Shown here one piece after another: positions 1 to 5,154 of a stretch of 5,283 nucleotides of DNA. The translations under genes were made by a program, and so were the position numbers. The stretch is from Candidatus Fermentithermobacillaceae bacterium. Its GTDB lineage: Bacteria; Bacillota; Sulfobacillia; Fermentithermobacillales; Fermentithermobacillaceae. Where the stretch lies: NCBI GenBank assembly GCA_012842105.1, contig DUTL01000287.1:1-5283 (forward strand), written 5' to 3'. Under the pieces are notes generated by a model. That model worked only from the letters and a program-made list of their open reading frames with translations. It had not been told where the DNA came from and did not search any database. Position 1 is the first letter of the stretch; each line of letters starts with the position of its first letter.

Positions 1-786
1 CGATGCGCCCGGTTCGGATGTGATTTGCTTGAGCAAGGCAGGTGGGGCATATCCTACAACGAGGCTCTCAAGGTCCTCGACTGATTTGAATTTGCCCTCG
101 AGCCTTAGGTCCAGATGTAGTTCGTCTTTGTTCAATTTACCCAGGGGGTAGTTGAGGTTGGACGCTGATATCAATGCTGCTATTGCGTCTTGAGTCAGGC
201 CGAGGGCTGATAGTTTGTCAGGGTCAAGGCTGACTTCCACTTGCTTTGTCAGGCCACCCAGGACTTCTACAGCCGCAACGCCTTCTACGCCTTCAAGCCG
301 GGGCTGGAGAATATCGTTTGTGAGGTCTGTGAGTTCGCCTAGATCTGAATCCCTGAATTGCGATACTGCTACCTGCATTACAGGCAGCAAGGTAGGGTCA
401 AACTTCATGATTGTCGGCTTTGACGCGTCTTCAGGCAGAGGCACCAACTCAAGTTTTTGAGTTATGTCGCTTCTTGCTTCAGACATATCCTGGCCCCACT
501 CAAAAGTAAGCACAATTATGGATACGCCTTCTTGAGAAATGGACATGATGTCCTTGATACCCGATGTGGTAACGGCCACTGACTCGAGAGGCACTGTAAC
601 AAGGTCAGCAACTTCATTGGCTGAGGCCCCCCTGAATGTAGTGATCACTGCAGCAACAGGCGGAGTGATTTTGGGCAGAAGGTCTATGTTAAGGTTTGTG
701 TACGATACGACACCCAATAGCACTACGATGAGCATTACCATAAGGACGGCAACAGGCCGCCTAATGGATATTTCTGAAAGGTTCAT
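1..786 (-). CDS. RND efflux transporter, AcrB type (N-terminal part, cut by window edge)
   Basis: This is the inner-membrane, proton-driven subunit of a resistance-nodulation-division exporter. The first 262 codons are present; AcrB-type proteins are usually about 1000 residues or longer, so roughly three quarters lie left of base 1. Residues 1-10 (MNLSEISIRR) followed by Pro11 and a hydrophobic segment at about 11-30 form the typical cytoplasmic start and first membrane helix. They are followed by NIDLLPKITPP (33-43) and FRGASANEVADLVTVPLES (51-69), signature regions of the family at the start of the first periplasmic porter subdomain. Residues from about 136 onward, including QVEVSLDPDKLSALGL (182-197), match the second porter subdomain. 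The ATG start is fixed by AGGAGG at 795-800 with an 8-nt spacer. It lies 89 bp downstream of the marR-type gene on the same strand, so it is probably co-transcribed with it and under its control. The substrate cannot be read from this fragment; drugs, solvents or lipids are possible. No membrane-fusion protein gene is visible in the window. Confidence 0.93.
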   Translation of the reverse strand, partial: MNLSEISIRRPVAVLMVMLIVVLLGVVSYTNLNIDLLPKITPPVAAVITTFRGASANEVADLVTVPLESVAVTTSGIKDIMSISQEGVSIIVLTFEWGQDMSEARSDITQKLELVPLPEDASKPTIMKFDPTLLPVMQVAVSQFRDSDLGELTDLTNDILQPRLEGVEGVAAVEVLGGLTKQVEVSLDPDKLSALGLTQDAIAALISASNLNYPLGKLNKDELHLDLRLEGKFKSVEDLESLVVGYAPPALLKQITSEPGAS

Positions 787-847
787 TTATCATACCTCCT
801 GGTTGGATAGATAAGAGTCTCGAGCCTGTTGAGAAACATGTATGTCA

Positions 848-871
848 GTTTCTAAGTTACTTCTAAGAAAC
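848..871. repeat. 24-bp imperfect dyad with phased direct repeat between marR and the RND gene
   Basis: The outer six bases, GTTTCT (848-853) and AGAAAC (866-871), are perfect inverted complements, and 8 of the first 9 opposed pairs of the 24-bp element match. On the plus strand TTCTAAG occurs twice (850-856 and 861-867), an 11-bp period or about one helical turn. It lies just after the marR stop and 61 bp before the RND start. No T-run follows on the minus strand, so it is not a standard terminator. It could be an operator, a processing stem or chance; the role is inferred only. Confidence 0.5.
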
Positions 872-875
872 CGGC

Positions 876-1343
876 TCAAGCCAGGGCAATACTGCTTGCC
901 AGTTTGTCAAGGATAGTCACGATGCTGGAGAGTTCCACATCAGAAAGGTTGCTCAACAGGCGCTCTGCTGCCGCCCGTCTGGATGCCTCCAATTCTTCCA
1001 ACAGACTGGCTCCCTTTTCAGTGACAAATACGAGTACTACCCGCCTATCAGTTTTATCTCTCTTGCGTCCGATTAATTCCTTGTCCACCAGCTTATCTGT
1101 AAGAAAAGTGACAGCGCTCGAAGTTACCTGCATCTTCTGGGCGATCTGTGAAACTCTTGCAGGCCCTGATTGTGCAATAAACCTGAGTACAAGGAACTGT
1201 GACATGGACATGTTTCCCTCAACGGCTTGTGCTATTTCCCGGCCAAACTTCCCGGCTACAAGATGTATGAGTTTGTCGATCCGATCAATAAGTATTTTAC
1301 GGCTTGAATTATTTGTTTGCGAAACGCCGGAGGTTTGACTCAA
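876..1343 (-). CDS. MarR-family transcriptional regulator
   Basis: This is a 155-residue winged helix-turn-helix regulator of normal length for MarR proteins, which bind DNA as dimers through palindromic operators and usually release it when a small ligand binds. Helices at about 17-45 should start the dimer interface. The DNA-binding core spans about 47-112: SQFLVLRFIAQSGPARVSQIA (48-68), the recognition helix around TSSAVTFLTDKLVDKELIGR (74-93), and the wing with the family's D-x-RR signature (DKTDRR, 96-101). The C-terminal helices at 112-153 (LSDVELSSIVTILDKL) close the dimer interface. The start is TTG, chosen because AGGAGG lies at 1351-1356 with a 7-nt spacer and no better ATG is near. 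It has its own strong promoter (1417-1445). Its position directly before the RND pump gene suggests it represses that pump and itself. The ligand is unknown. Confidence 0.92.
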   Translation of the reverse strand: MSQTSGVSQTNNSSRKILIDRIDKLIHLVAGKFGREIAQAVEGNMSMSQFLVLRFIAQSGPARVSQIAQKMQVTSSAVTFLTDKLVDKELIGRKRDKTDRRVVLVFVTEKGASLLEELEASRRAAAERLLSNLSDVELSSIVTILDKLASSIALA

Positions 1344-1416
1344 TTCTGCACCTCCTTGGAATCAGTCAAGGATACTTCGGCAATCGTAATATTAAGCAGC
1401 TGTAACATCTCCAAAG

Positions 1417-1445
1417 AGTATAAAACTACAGGGAAGTTGTGTCAA
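1417..1445 (-). promoter_or_regulatory. Sigma-70/sigma-A type promoter for the marR-RND unit
   Basis: On the minus strand, TTGACA (1440-1445, a perfect -35) is followed by a 17-bp spacer and TATACT (1417-1422, one base off the -10 consensus). The predicted transcript starts near 1410 and has a leader of roughly 65 nt. Within that leader region lie the perfect palindromes TAATATTA (1387-1394) and CAGCTG (1397-1402), possible parts of an operator. A 5-bp inverted repeat (CCTTG/CAAGG, 1354-1358 with 1367-1371) overlaps the ribosome binding site. Autoregulation by the MarR protein is expected from the family but not shown. Confidence 0.8.
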
Positions 1446-1450
1446 GGAAA

Positions 1451-1515
1451 GGATGGCCCGGTGGCGGTGGGCGGTCAGGTGGGCGATCAGGTAGCGGCCA
1501 GGTGGAGGATCCGGT
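1451..1515. repeat. Degenerate 12-bp tandem array (G-rich)
   Basis: Successive plus-strand units are GGATGGCCCGGT (1451-1462), a half unit GGCGGT (1463-1468), GGGCGGTCAGGT (1469-1480), GGGCGATCAGGT (1481-1492), AGCGGCCAGGT (1493-1503, one base short) and GGAGGATCCGGT (1504-1515). All end in GGT, and the two central units differ at one base. The array begins 6 bp upstream of the marR -35 element. The DNA between it and the ZIP gene has no gene I can support. Function is unknown; it may be a minisatellite or a relic of a repeated coding sequence. Confidence 0.7.
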
Positions 1516-1627
1516 GACAGAGATCCAAGAGATTCGGTGAAGAATTTAGCGAAAGAGATCTGGCAATGGAACGGGAACCTGATTCAAAAGATGGGTTGCT
1601 TCATGGAATTCTTCAAATATAAAGAGT

Positions 1628-1656
1628 GAGACACACCTAACAATATGGGTTATGAT
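1628..1656 (+). promoter_or_regulatory. Possible promoter for the ZIP-pncA unit
   Basis: GAGACA (1628-1633, 4 of 6 matches to TTGACA) is followed by a 17-bp spacer and TATGAT (1651-1656, 5 of 6). A short dyad, TAAC/GTTA (1638-1641 with 1649-1652), lies across the spacer and the -10 edge and could be a regulator site. If used, it would give a leader of about 150 nt containing the TTGCCTGCAA dyads. A weaker candidate nearer the gene is TTTTCC (1757-1762) with TAATAT (1780-1785). The choice is uncertain. Confidence 0.3.
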
Positions 1657-1699
1657 TTATATGTTCAGGGAATCAATGTAGCAGTCGTGAGAATGACGG

Positions 1700-1750
1700 T
1701 TGCCTGCAAACTCCGGGTGGTTCCGGGGCTCAGGCGCCGTTTGCCTGCAA
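1700..1750. repeat. Two copies of the TTGCCTGCAA dyad, 41 bp apart
   Basis: TTGCCTGCAA occurs exactly at 1700-1709 and 1741-1750. Each copy is itself an inverted repeat (TTGC-CT-GCAA), and the second extends to GTTTGC-CT-GCAAGC if one G-T pair is allowed. In addition, GCAAAC (1705-1710) and GTTTGC (1739-1744) are perfect complements that could form a larger stem around the G/C-rich segment between them. They lie 64 to 114 bp before the ZIP start. They could be paired operator half-sites or a leader RNA fold; the regulator is not identified. Confidence 0.55.
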
Positions 1751-1813
1751 GCACTATTTTCCCGAGTTTATGTACGTGGTAATATACACAACTGAGTTGG
1801 AGGGGGAGTATAG

Positions 1814-2578
1814 TTGAGCATCATTCGTCCGACCGTAATAGGGCTTCTGACAGGAGTTTTGGGCACAGGAGCCGGGGGCGTCTTGGCTCTTTTGCTTAAT
1901 TTTGGCGGGGGTGCGAGCCTTAGTTTCCTGCTTGCGGCTTCGGGAGGAGTCATGATAAGCATTTCGCTTGTAGAACTGATTCCCGAGGCCATAGAGGTTG
2001 GAAGCAAGGGATTAGCGGCTATCGGCTTGCTTATTGGAGTTGTAATTCTGTTTGTTTTGGATATGGTGCTTCCTCATACCCACAGCTCGCTGTTTGGGTG
2101 TGACAACAGGGGGGCGTATCACGGCGAAAGGGCTGCAAAGATGAGATCCGCAGGCGTATTGATAGGGCTCGGAATAGCGATGCATAACTTGCCTGAAGGA
2201 TTGGCTATCGGGGCAGCTTATGCCCATCAGGAATCATTGGGGTTCGGGGTGTCTCTGATGATTGCCCTTCATAATATCCCTGAAGGAATGGCCATGGCAG
2301 TTCCTTTGCGAGCCGGCAAAGTGAATCCTGGCAGTATAGTCTGGTCCACTGTGTTGGCGGGCGTGCCGGTGGGCATAGGCGCCCTTATTGGAGCTGGGCT
2401 GGGGCAAGTGTCTCCGGTGATTCTATCAGTGTCTATGGGTTTTGCGGCAGGAGCCATGATGTATGTGGTTAGCGATGAACTAATACCCGAAGCCCATTTG
2501 TGCGGCCATGGCGAGTATCCTACAATTGGATTGGTGGTAGGCATTTTCCTCGGCATATTGGCGATTTTCATCCTATGA
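1814..2578 (+). CDS. ZIP-family divalent metal transporter
   Basis: This integral membrane protein of 254 residues and about eight membrane helices would bring zinc or related divalent metals (Fe, Mn, Co) into the cytoplasm; the family does not fix the metal. Two signature motifs, HNLPEG (124-129, helix 4) and HNIPEG (153-158, helix 5), supply the His, Asn and Glu ligands of the binuclear transport site. ELIPEA occurs at 54-59 in helix 2 and again at 222-227 in helix 7, just before His228. The loop between helices 3 and 4 (about 87-113) contains H88, H90, C96 and H103, a plausible cytosolic metal-sensing loop. The overall form resembles the ZupT/GufA branch. The start is TTG at 1814, supported by the G-rich ribosome binding site GGAGGGGGAG at 1799-1808; no closer ATG fits. 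It is followed by pncA on the same strand and probably shares its transcript. Confidence 0.93.
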   Translation: MSIIRPTVIGLLTGVLGTGAGGVLALLLNFGGGASLSFLLAASGGVMISISLVELIPEAIEVGSKGLAAIGLLIGVVILFVLDMVLPHTHSSLFGCDNRGAYHGERAAKMRSAGVLIGLGIAMHNLPEGLAIGAAYAHQESLGFGVSLMIALHNIPEGMAMAVPLRAGKVNPGSIVWSTVLAGVPVGIGALIGAGLGQVSPVILSVSMGFAAGAMMYVVSDELIPEAHLCGHGEYPTIGLVVGIFLGILAIFIL

Positions 2579-2649
2579 TGATAACCGTAGCAGCACGGCA
2601 AGAGGCAGAGGGAGCCCATCTTGCAGAACATATAGCACAAGAGGGCGTG

Positions 2650-2690
2650 GAGTACAGCAACACATCGAGGAACGTCAGAGAGTACAGCAA
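2650..2690 (+). repeat. 11-bp direct repeat in the ZIP-pncA gap
   Basis: GAGTACAGCAA occurs at 2650-2660 and again at 2680-2690, a 30-bp offset (ten codons). If the pncA frame is read upstream of its likely start, the copies encode EYSN and EYSK. The second copy ends immediately before the pncA ribosome binding site. It may be a relic of duplication; no function can be assigned. Confidence 0.5.
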
Positions 2691-2697
2691 AGAGGTG
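2691..2697 (+). promoter_or_regulatory. Ribosome binding site deciding the pncA start
   Basis: AGAGGTG at 2691-2697 lies 6 nt before ATG 2704. It supports 2704 over the upstream in-frame ATGs at 2575 and 2578, which have no purine-rich site before them. Confidence 0.7.
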
Positions 2698-2703
2698 TTT
2701 CGT

Positions 2704-3279
2704 ATGCGTGGTATTGGGGAAGGTTCTTGTCTGATTGTAGTAGATGTTCAGAACGATTTCTGTCCTGATGGAGCTTTAGGGGTCAGGGAAGGAGACCAAG
2801 TGGTGCCTGTTCTCAACTTGTGGATCAGCGAGTTTGACAAGAAGGGAATGCCTGTGGTTTACACTCAGGACTGGCATCCGGAAGACCATGTTTCCTTTGT
2901 AGAAAGCGGAGGAATATGGCCACCCCACTGTGTTCAGGATACAAGAGGTGCAGATTTCCATCCGGATCTGATAGTCCATGGGGAAGTCTGCCGCAAAGGT
3001 TTCGTCAGCGACAAGGAAGCCTATTCAGGCTTCGACGGTAGAGTAGCCGGGCCAGACGGGCCGGCCCTTGACCGGTGGCTGAAGGAACAGGAAGTCTCTC
3101 GAATTTACGTGGGAGGCCTGGCCACAGACTATTGCGTAAAAGCAACAGCGCTTGATGGGATAAGGAACGGATATGAAGTTGTTGTGTTAAAGGATGGAGT
3201 ACGTGCTGTTGACGTCAGGCAGGGAGACGGCGGCAGGGCCATTGCGGAAATGGTGGATGCGGGAGCAGTGCTTGAATGA
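2704..3279 (+). CDS. pncA: Nicotinamidase (isochorismatase-like hydrolase)
   Basis: This cytosolic enzyme hydrolyses nicotinamide to nicotinate and ammonia, feeding the Preiss-Handler route of NAD salvage. All key residues of the PncA family are visible in the 191-residue product: catalytic Asp14 in VVDVQNDF (12-19), Lys98 in CRKGF (96-100) and nucleophile Cys144 in GLATDYC (138-144), which also carries the cis-peptide region. The metal site is Asp56, His58 and His62 in DWHPEDH (56-62) plus His75 in WPPHC (72-76). Family members bind Zn, Fe or Mn there. Length and the position of the first Asp match known PncA proteins (Asp8 or Asp10) only if ATG 2704 is used. The same frame is open upstream to ATG 2575, which overlaps the ZIP stop as ATGA and would add 43 residues; that start lacks a ribosome binding site. 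Co-transcription with the ZIP transporter 125 bp upstream is likely. Confidence 0.95.
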   Translation: MRGIGEGSCLIVVDVQNDFCPDGALGVREGDQVVPVLNLWISEFDKKGMPVVYTQDWHPEDHVSFVESGGIWPPHCVQDTRGADFHPDLIVHGEVCRKGFVSDKEAYSGFDGRVAGPDGPALDRWLKEQEVSRIYVGGLATDYCVKATALDGIRNGYEVVVLKDGVRAVDVRQGDGGRAIAEMVDAGAVLE

Positions 3280-3292
3280 CTGTTTTTATTCC

Positions 3293-3341
3293 ATTGGCTG
3301 TTCCGATTCCGTCAATGAACCAATAGGCAATGAGCCAATAG
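3293..3341. repeat. 15-bp tandem repeat and inverted repeat between convergent genes
   Basis: CAATGAACCAATAG (3313-3326) and CAATGAGCCAATAG (3328-3341) form a tandem pair with a 15-bp period and one mismatch. ATTGGCT (3293-3299) is the perfect inverted complement of AGCCAAT (3333-3339), giving a possible 7-bp stem with a 33-nt loop. It lies in the 77-bp gap between the convergent pncA and MATE genes, where a terminator is expected. However, no T-run follows the stem on either strand, so an intrinsic terminator is not supported. Confidence 0.5.
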
Positions 3342-3356
3342 CAAGGGCCTTCGTCG

Positions 3357-4820
3357 TCACACGGCGATCTCTTTCCATTTGCCTGTTTTGAAGCGCCATC
3401 TAAATAGCAAACATCGAATAGCCAGGTCGATTACCATGGCATACCAGGCTCCTGGCAAGTGAAGCCCTAGTACTCCTGTAAAAAGGTACGTCAACCCTAC
3501 CCTGACGATCCACGCGCTGCTTCCGGTTATGAGCATGGTCCATGCAGTGTCGCCAGCGCCACGAAGGCTTCCGGCAAATACATGGTTCATACCCATGATA
3601 GGCTGGGCCACGGCGACTATTCTGAGCACAGTGCTTCCAAGGCGAATCACTTCAGGATTGTCCGGAGTGAATAACTGAACAACGTAGGGTGCGGCAAGAA
3701 ACAGTCCCACACCGGCACATCCCATGGCCATGGATGCGAGTTTTTGACATTTCCATGCCGATTCTTCTGCTTTCTCTGCATTGCCGAACCCAAGATATTG
3801 CCCCACCAGTGTAGTGGCTGACGCGCCAAAACTGAAACCTATAACAAGGGACATTGATTCAATGCGGATGGCTATCTGATGGGCAGCGTAAGCGTTGGTC
3901 CCCAGGCCTGCTATGGCTCTTGCATAAAGAAGTTGCGCGCCTCTTAACGTAAGCCTCTCACCTGAAGCCGGCAGCCCAATTGACATAACGCTGCTCAGTG
4001 TGTCTTTGTGGGGACGGAAGGACCCTTTATAGAAATCGCTTATTGGATTTGGTTGCTTTATAGCCAGTGCCAATACCACAACCATACCCACAAAATGCGC
4101 GAAAGCCGTGGCAAGCCCTGCTCCTGCAGTCCCCATTGCGGGAAACCCCCAGTTTCCGCTGATCAAGGCGTAGTTGCCACAAAGGTTGGTGATGTTTACC
4201 AGTATACCTGAGAACATAGGCAGCCGGGTGTTGCCTGCGCCTCGAAGAGCTGCAGTAAAAGTCATAGTTATAAATTGGAATAGCATGGACAGGCCCTTCC
4301 AATACGAATAGGGAATTCCCTGCTCGATTACGTCTTTCTCAGCTCCCATGAGGCGAAGGCTTGGCCCGGCAAAAGCACTGATGAGGATGAACGCAGCCAT
4401 ACCTAGAATTGCAGCAATAATCAACGATTGCCTTAATGTTTGCTGGGCCTCATCATATTGGCCGGCTCCAATTCGACGGGCTACTACAGAAGTAGTTCCC
4501 ACACGGATAGCATCATAGAAACTGGTTGCTATCATTGAAATCTGATTCGACAGGCCTACAGCCACCACTGAAGCTGCCCCGACGCGTCCAACCATGGCTA
4601 TATCAGCAGCATTGACTACGGCCTGCAACAGCCTCTCGGCAATCAGGGGTACTGCAAGCGCCCAGATATTTTGCTCGATTGTATGGTTTTCCAGATCAAG
4701 ATATCTCGGCCGGGCCCGAACCCGTTCGCTTAAGGAGAGATCTTCATCTGAAGCATGATCCATGAGCTCGTCTATGGGATCTGATTCGTTCAATATATCC
4801 ACCTTTATTTCGTAGTGCAA
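3357..4820 (-). CDS. MATE-family multidrug/metabolite exporter
   Basis: This membrane antiporter has 12 helices and uses a Na+ or H+ gradient to export organic cations, drugs or metabolites; the substrate is not readable. The two homologous six-helix bundles are visible. The first begins at NIWALAVPLIAERLL (51-65) and contains ALRGAGNTRLPM (191-202). The second begins at SIGLPASGERL (280-290) and contains SLRGAGDT (418-425). The RGAG-T motif in both halves and AAHQIAIRIES (312-322) are typical of the family. With the TTG start at 4820 it has 487 residues, including about 45 charged, acidic N-terminal residues that most MATE proteins lack. A second TTG at 4793 (478 residues) has a better ribosome binding site, AAAGGTGG at 4799-4806, and fits the promoter position better. 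The gene stands alone, convergent with pncA and separated from it by 77 bp. Confidence 0.93.
   Translation of the reverse strand: MHYEIKVDILNESDPIDELMDHASDEDLSLSERVRARPRYLDLENHTIEQNIWALAVPLIAERLLQAVVNAADIAMVGRVGAASVVAVGLSNQISMIATSFYDAIRVGTTSVVARRIGAGQYDEAQQTLRQSLIIAAILGMAAFILISAFAGPSLRLMGAEKDVIEQGIPYSYWKGLSMLFQFITMTFTAALRGAGNTRLPMFSGILVNITNLCGNYALISGNWGFPAMGTAGAGLATAFAHFVGMVVVLALAIKQPNPISDFYKGSFRPHKDTLSSVMSIGLPASGERLTLRGAQLLYARAIAGLGTNAYAAHQIAIRIESMSLVIGFSFGASATTLVGQYLGFGNAEKAEESAWKCQKLASMAMGCAGVGLFLAAPYVVQLFTPDNPEVIRLGSTVLRIVAVAQPIMGMNHVFAGSLRGAGDTAWTMLITGSSAWIVRVGLTYLFTGVLGLHLPGAWYAMVIDLAIRCLLFRWRFKTGKWKEIAV
4799..4806 (-). promoter_or_regulatory. Ribosome binding site favouring the internal MATE start at 4793
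   Basis: On the minus strand AAAGGTGG lies 5 nt before the TTG at 4791-4793 (codon 10 of the longer form). The longer form has only AAGGAT (4825-4830), which would sit at the very 5' end of a transcript made from the promoter at 4836-4864. Confidence 0.5.
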
Positions 4821-4835
4821 AGTAATCCTTATATT

Positions 4836-4864
4836 ATCATATAAATGTTTGCAAGGTTAGGCAA
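4836..4864 (-). promoter_or_regulatory. Sigma-70/sigma-A type promoter for the MATE gene
   Basis: On the minus strand TTGCCT (4859-4864, 4 of 6) is followed by a 17-bp spacer and TATGAT (4836-4841, 5 of 6). The predicted start of transcription is near 4829, only about 9 nt before the first TTG but about 36 nt before the second. An alternative pairing, TTGCAA with TATAAG just downstream, has a poor 15-bp spacer. Confidence 0.6.
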
Positions 4865-4969
4865 GTGGAACAGGAATTTCGGTTCCCGTAGCGAATCAGT
4901 AATCTGTAGGCATATCAAGTATTTGCATACGATAACTCTTGTGGATGTTCTTAAAGGCCTATGGACGCT

Positions 4970-5083
4970 CTGTTGCAGAAGTCTATTTTGACGTCCTCGC
5001 AGGAGTTATCCCGGGTGTTGCTGTAGAAGCCCGCACAGGAATTGCTGCGGAAGCCAGTGCAGGAATTGATGTACAAGTTTCGG
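4970..5083. repeat. Degenerate 24-bp (12-bp sub-period) tandem array
   Basis: Units start at 4970, 4994, 5018, 5042 and 5066, exactly 24 bp apart, the last one partial. Units 3 and 4 (5018-5041 and 5042-5065) match at 19 of 24 positions. Each splits into 12-bp halves such as CAGGAATTGCTG (5036-5047), CGGAAGCCAGTG (5048-5059) and CAGGAATTGATG (5060-5071). In one plus frame the better-matched units read LL-x-K-P-A/V-Q-E, with x being TAG in unit 3, CAG in unit 1 and CGG in unit 4. In another plus frame the array is open and reads G/E-rich tetrads. It is either a decayed repeat-coding segment or a non-coding minisatellite. Confidence 0.6.
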
Positions 5084-5140
5084 AATGATCTTGTTCTTGC
5101 CGGCCTCAGCAAAGTGTTAACGAAACTAAACTCATTCGAA

Positions 5141-5154
5141 AGGAGTGAACTCCT
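5141..5154. repeat. 14-bp palindrome AGGAGTGAACTCCT
   Basis: AGGAGT and ACTCCT are perfect complements around GA. A 2-nt loop is too tight for a good RNA hairpin, so a protein-binding site is more likely than a structural RNA, or it is chance. AGGAG could also serve as a ribosome binding site, but the GTG immediately 3' leads to a stop after four codons. Confidence 0.35.

Larger units (their letters stand above)
1516..1813. other. Intergenic DNA upstream of the ZIP gene, no gene supported
   Basis: This stretch separates the 12-bp array from the ZIP start. It holds only very short open frames without ribosome binding sites, a possible promoter near 1628-1656, the paired TTGCCTGCAA dyads (1700-1750) and, at 1799-1808, the G-rich ribosome binding site of the ZIP gene. 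I compared it by eye with common riboswitch consensus boxes (cobalamin, TPP, SAM, glycine, manganese) and did not recognise any of them. Confidence 0.6.

Noticed and set aside
904..1338. A 144-codon open frame on the plus strand, antisense to the MarR gene
   Set aside because: It lies wholly inside a well-supported MarR gene, its product resembles no family, and it is Ser/Thr/Arg-rich, as expected of a mirror frame.
1537..1629. A short plus-strand frame (GTG start) ending ...MEFFKYKE
   Set aside because: It has only about 30 codons, no ribosome binding site and no recognisable family, and the open stretch is within chance expectation.
1657..1813. A metal- or cofactor-sensing riboswitch in the ZIP leader
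   Set aside because: No conserved box of a known class could be matched by eye. The repeated dyad is reported instead without a class assignment. A covariance-model search would decide.
2500..2574. Extension of pncA to ATG 2500 inside the ZIP gene
   Set aside because: It overlaps ZIP coding sequence out of frame, has no ribosome binding site, and adds residues foreign to PncA proteins.
3281..3290. The T-run TGTTTTTATT right after the pncA stop as a terminator tail
   Set aside because: No stable stem directly precedes it; the preceding bases are the pncA 3' coding end and do not pair well.
4945..5088. A 47-residue plus-strand ORF (MFLKAYGRSV...) reading through the repeat array
   Set aside because: It has no good ribosome binding site or promoter, the array alone can explain the open frame, and a different frame through the same DNA shows the clearer repeat pattern. 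It is kept only as a possibility.
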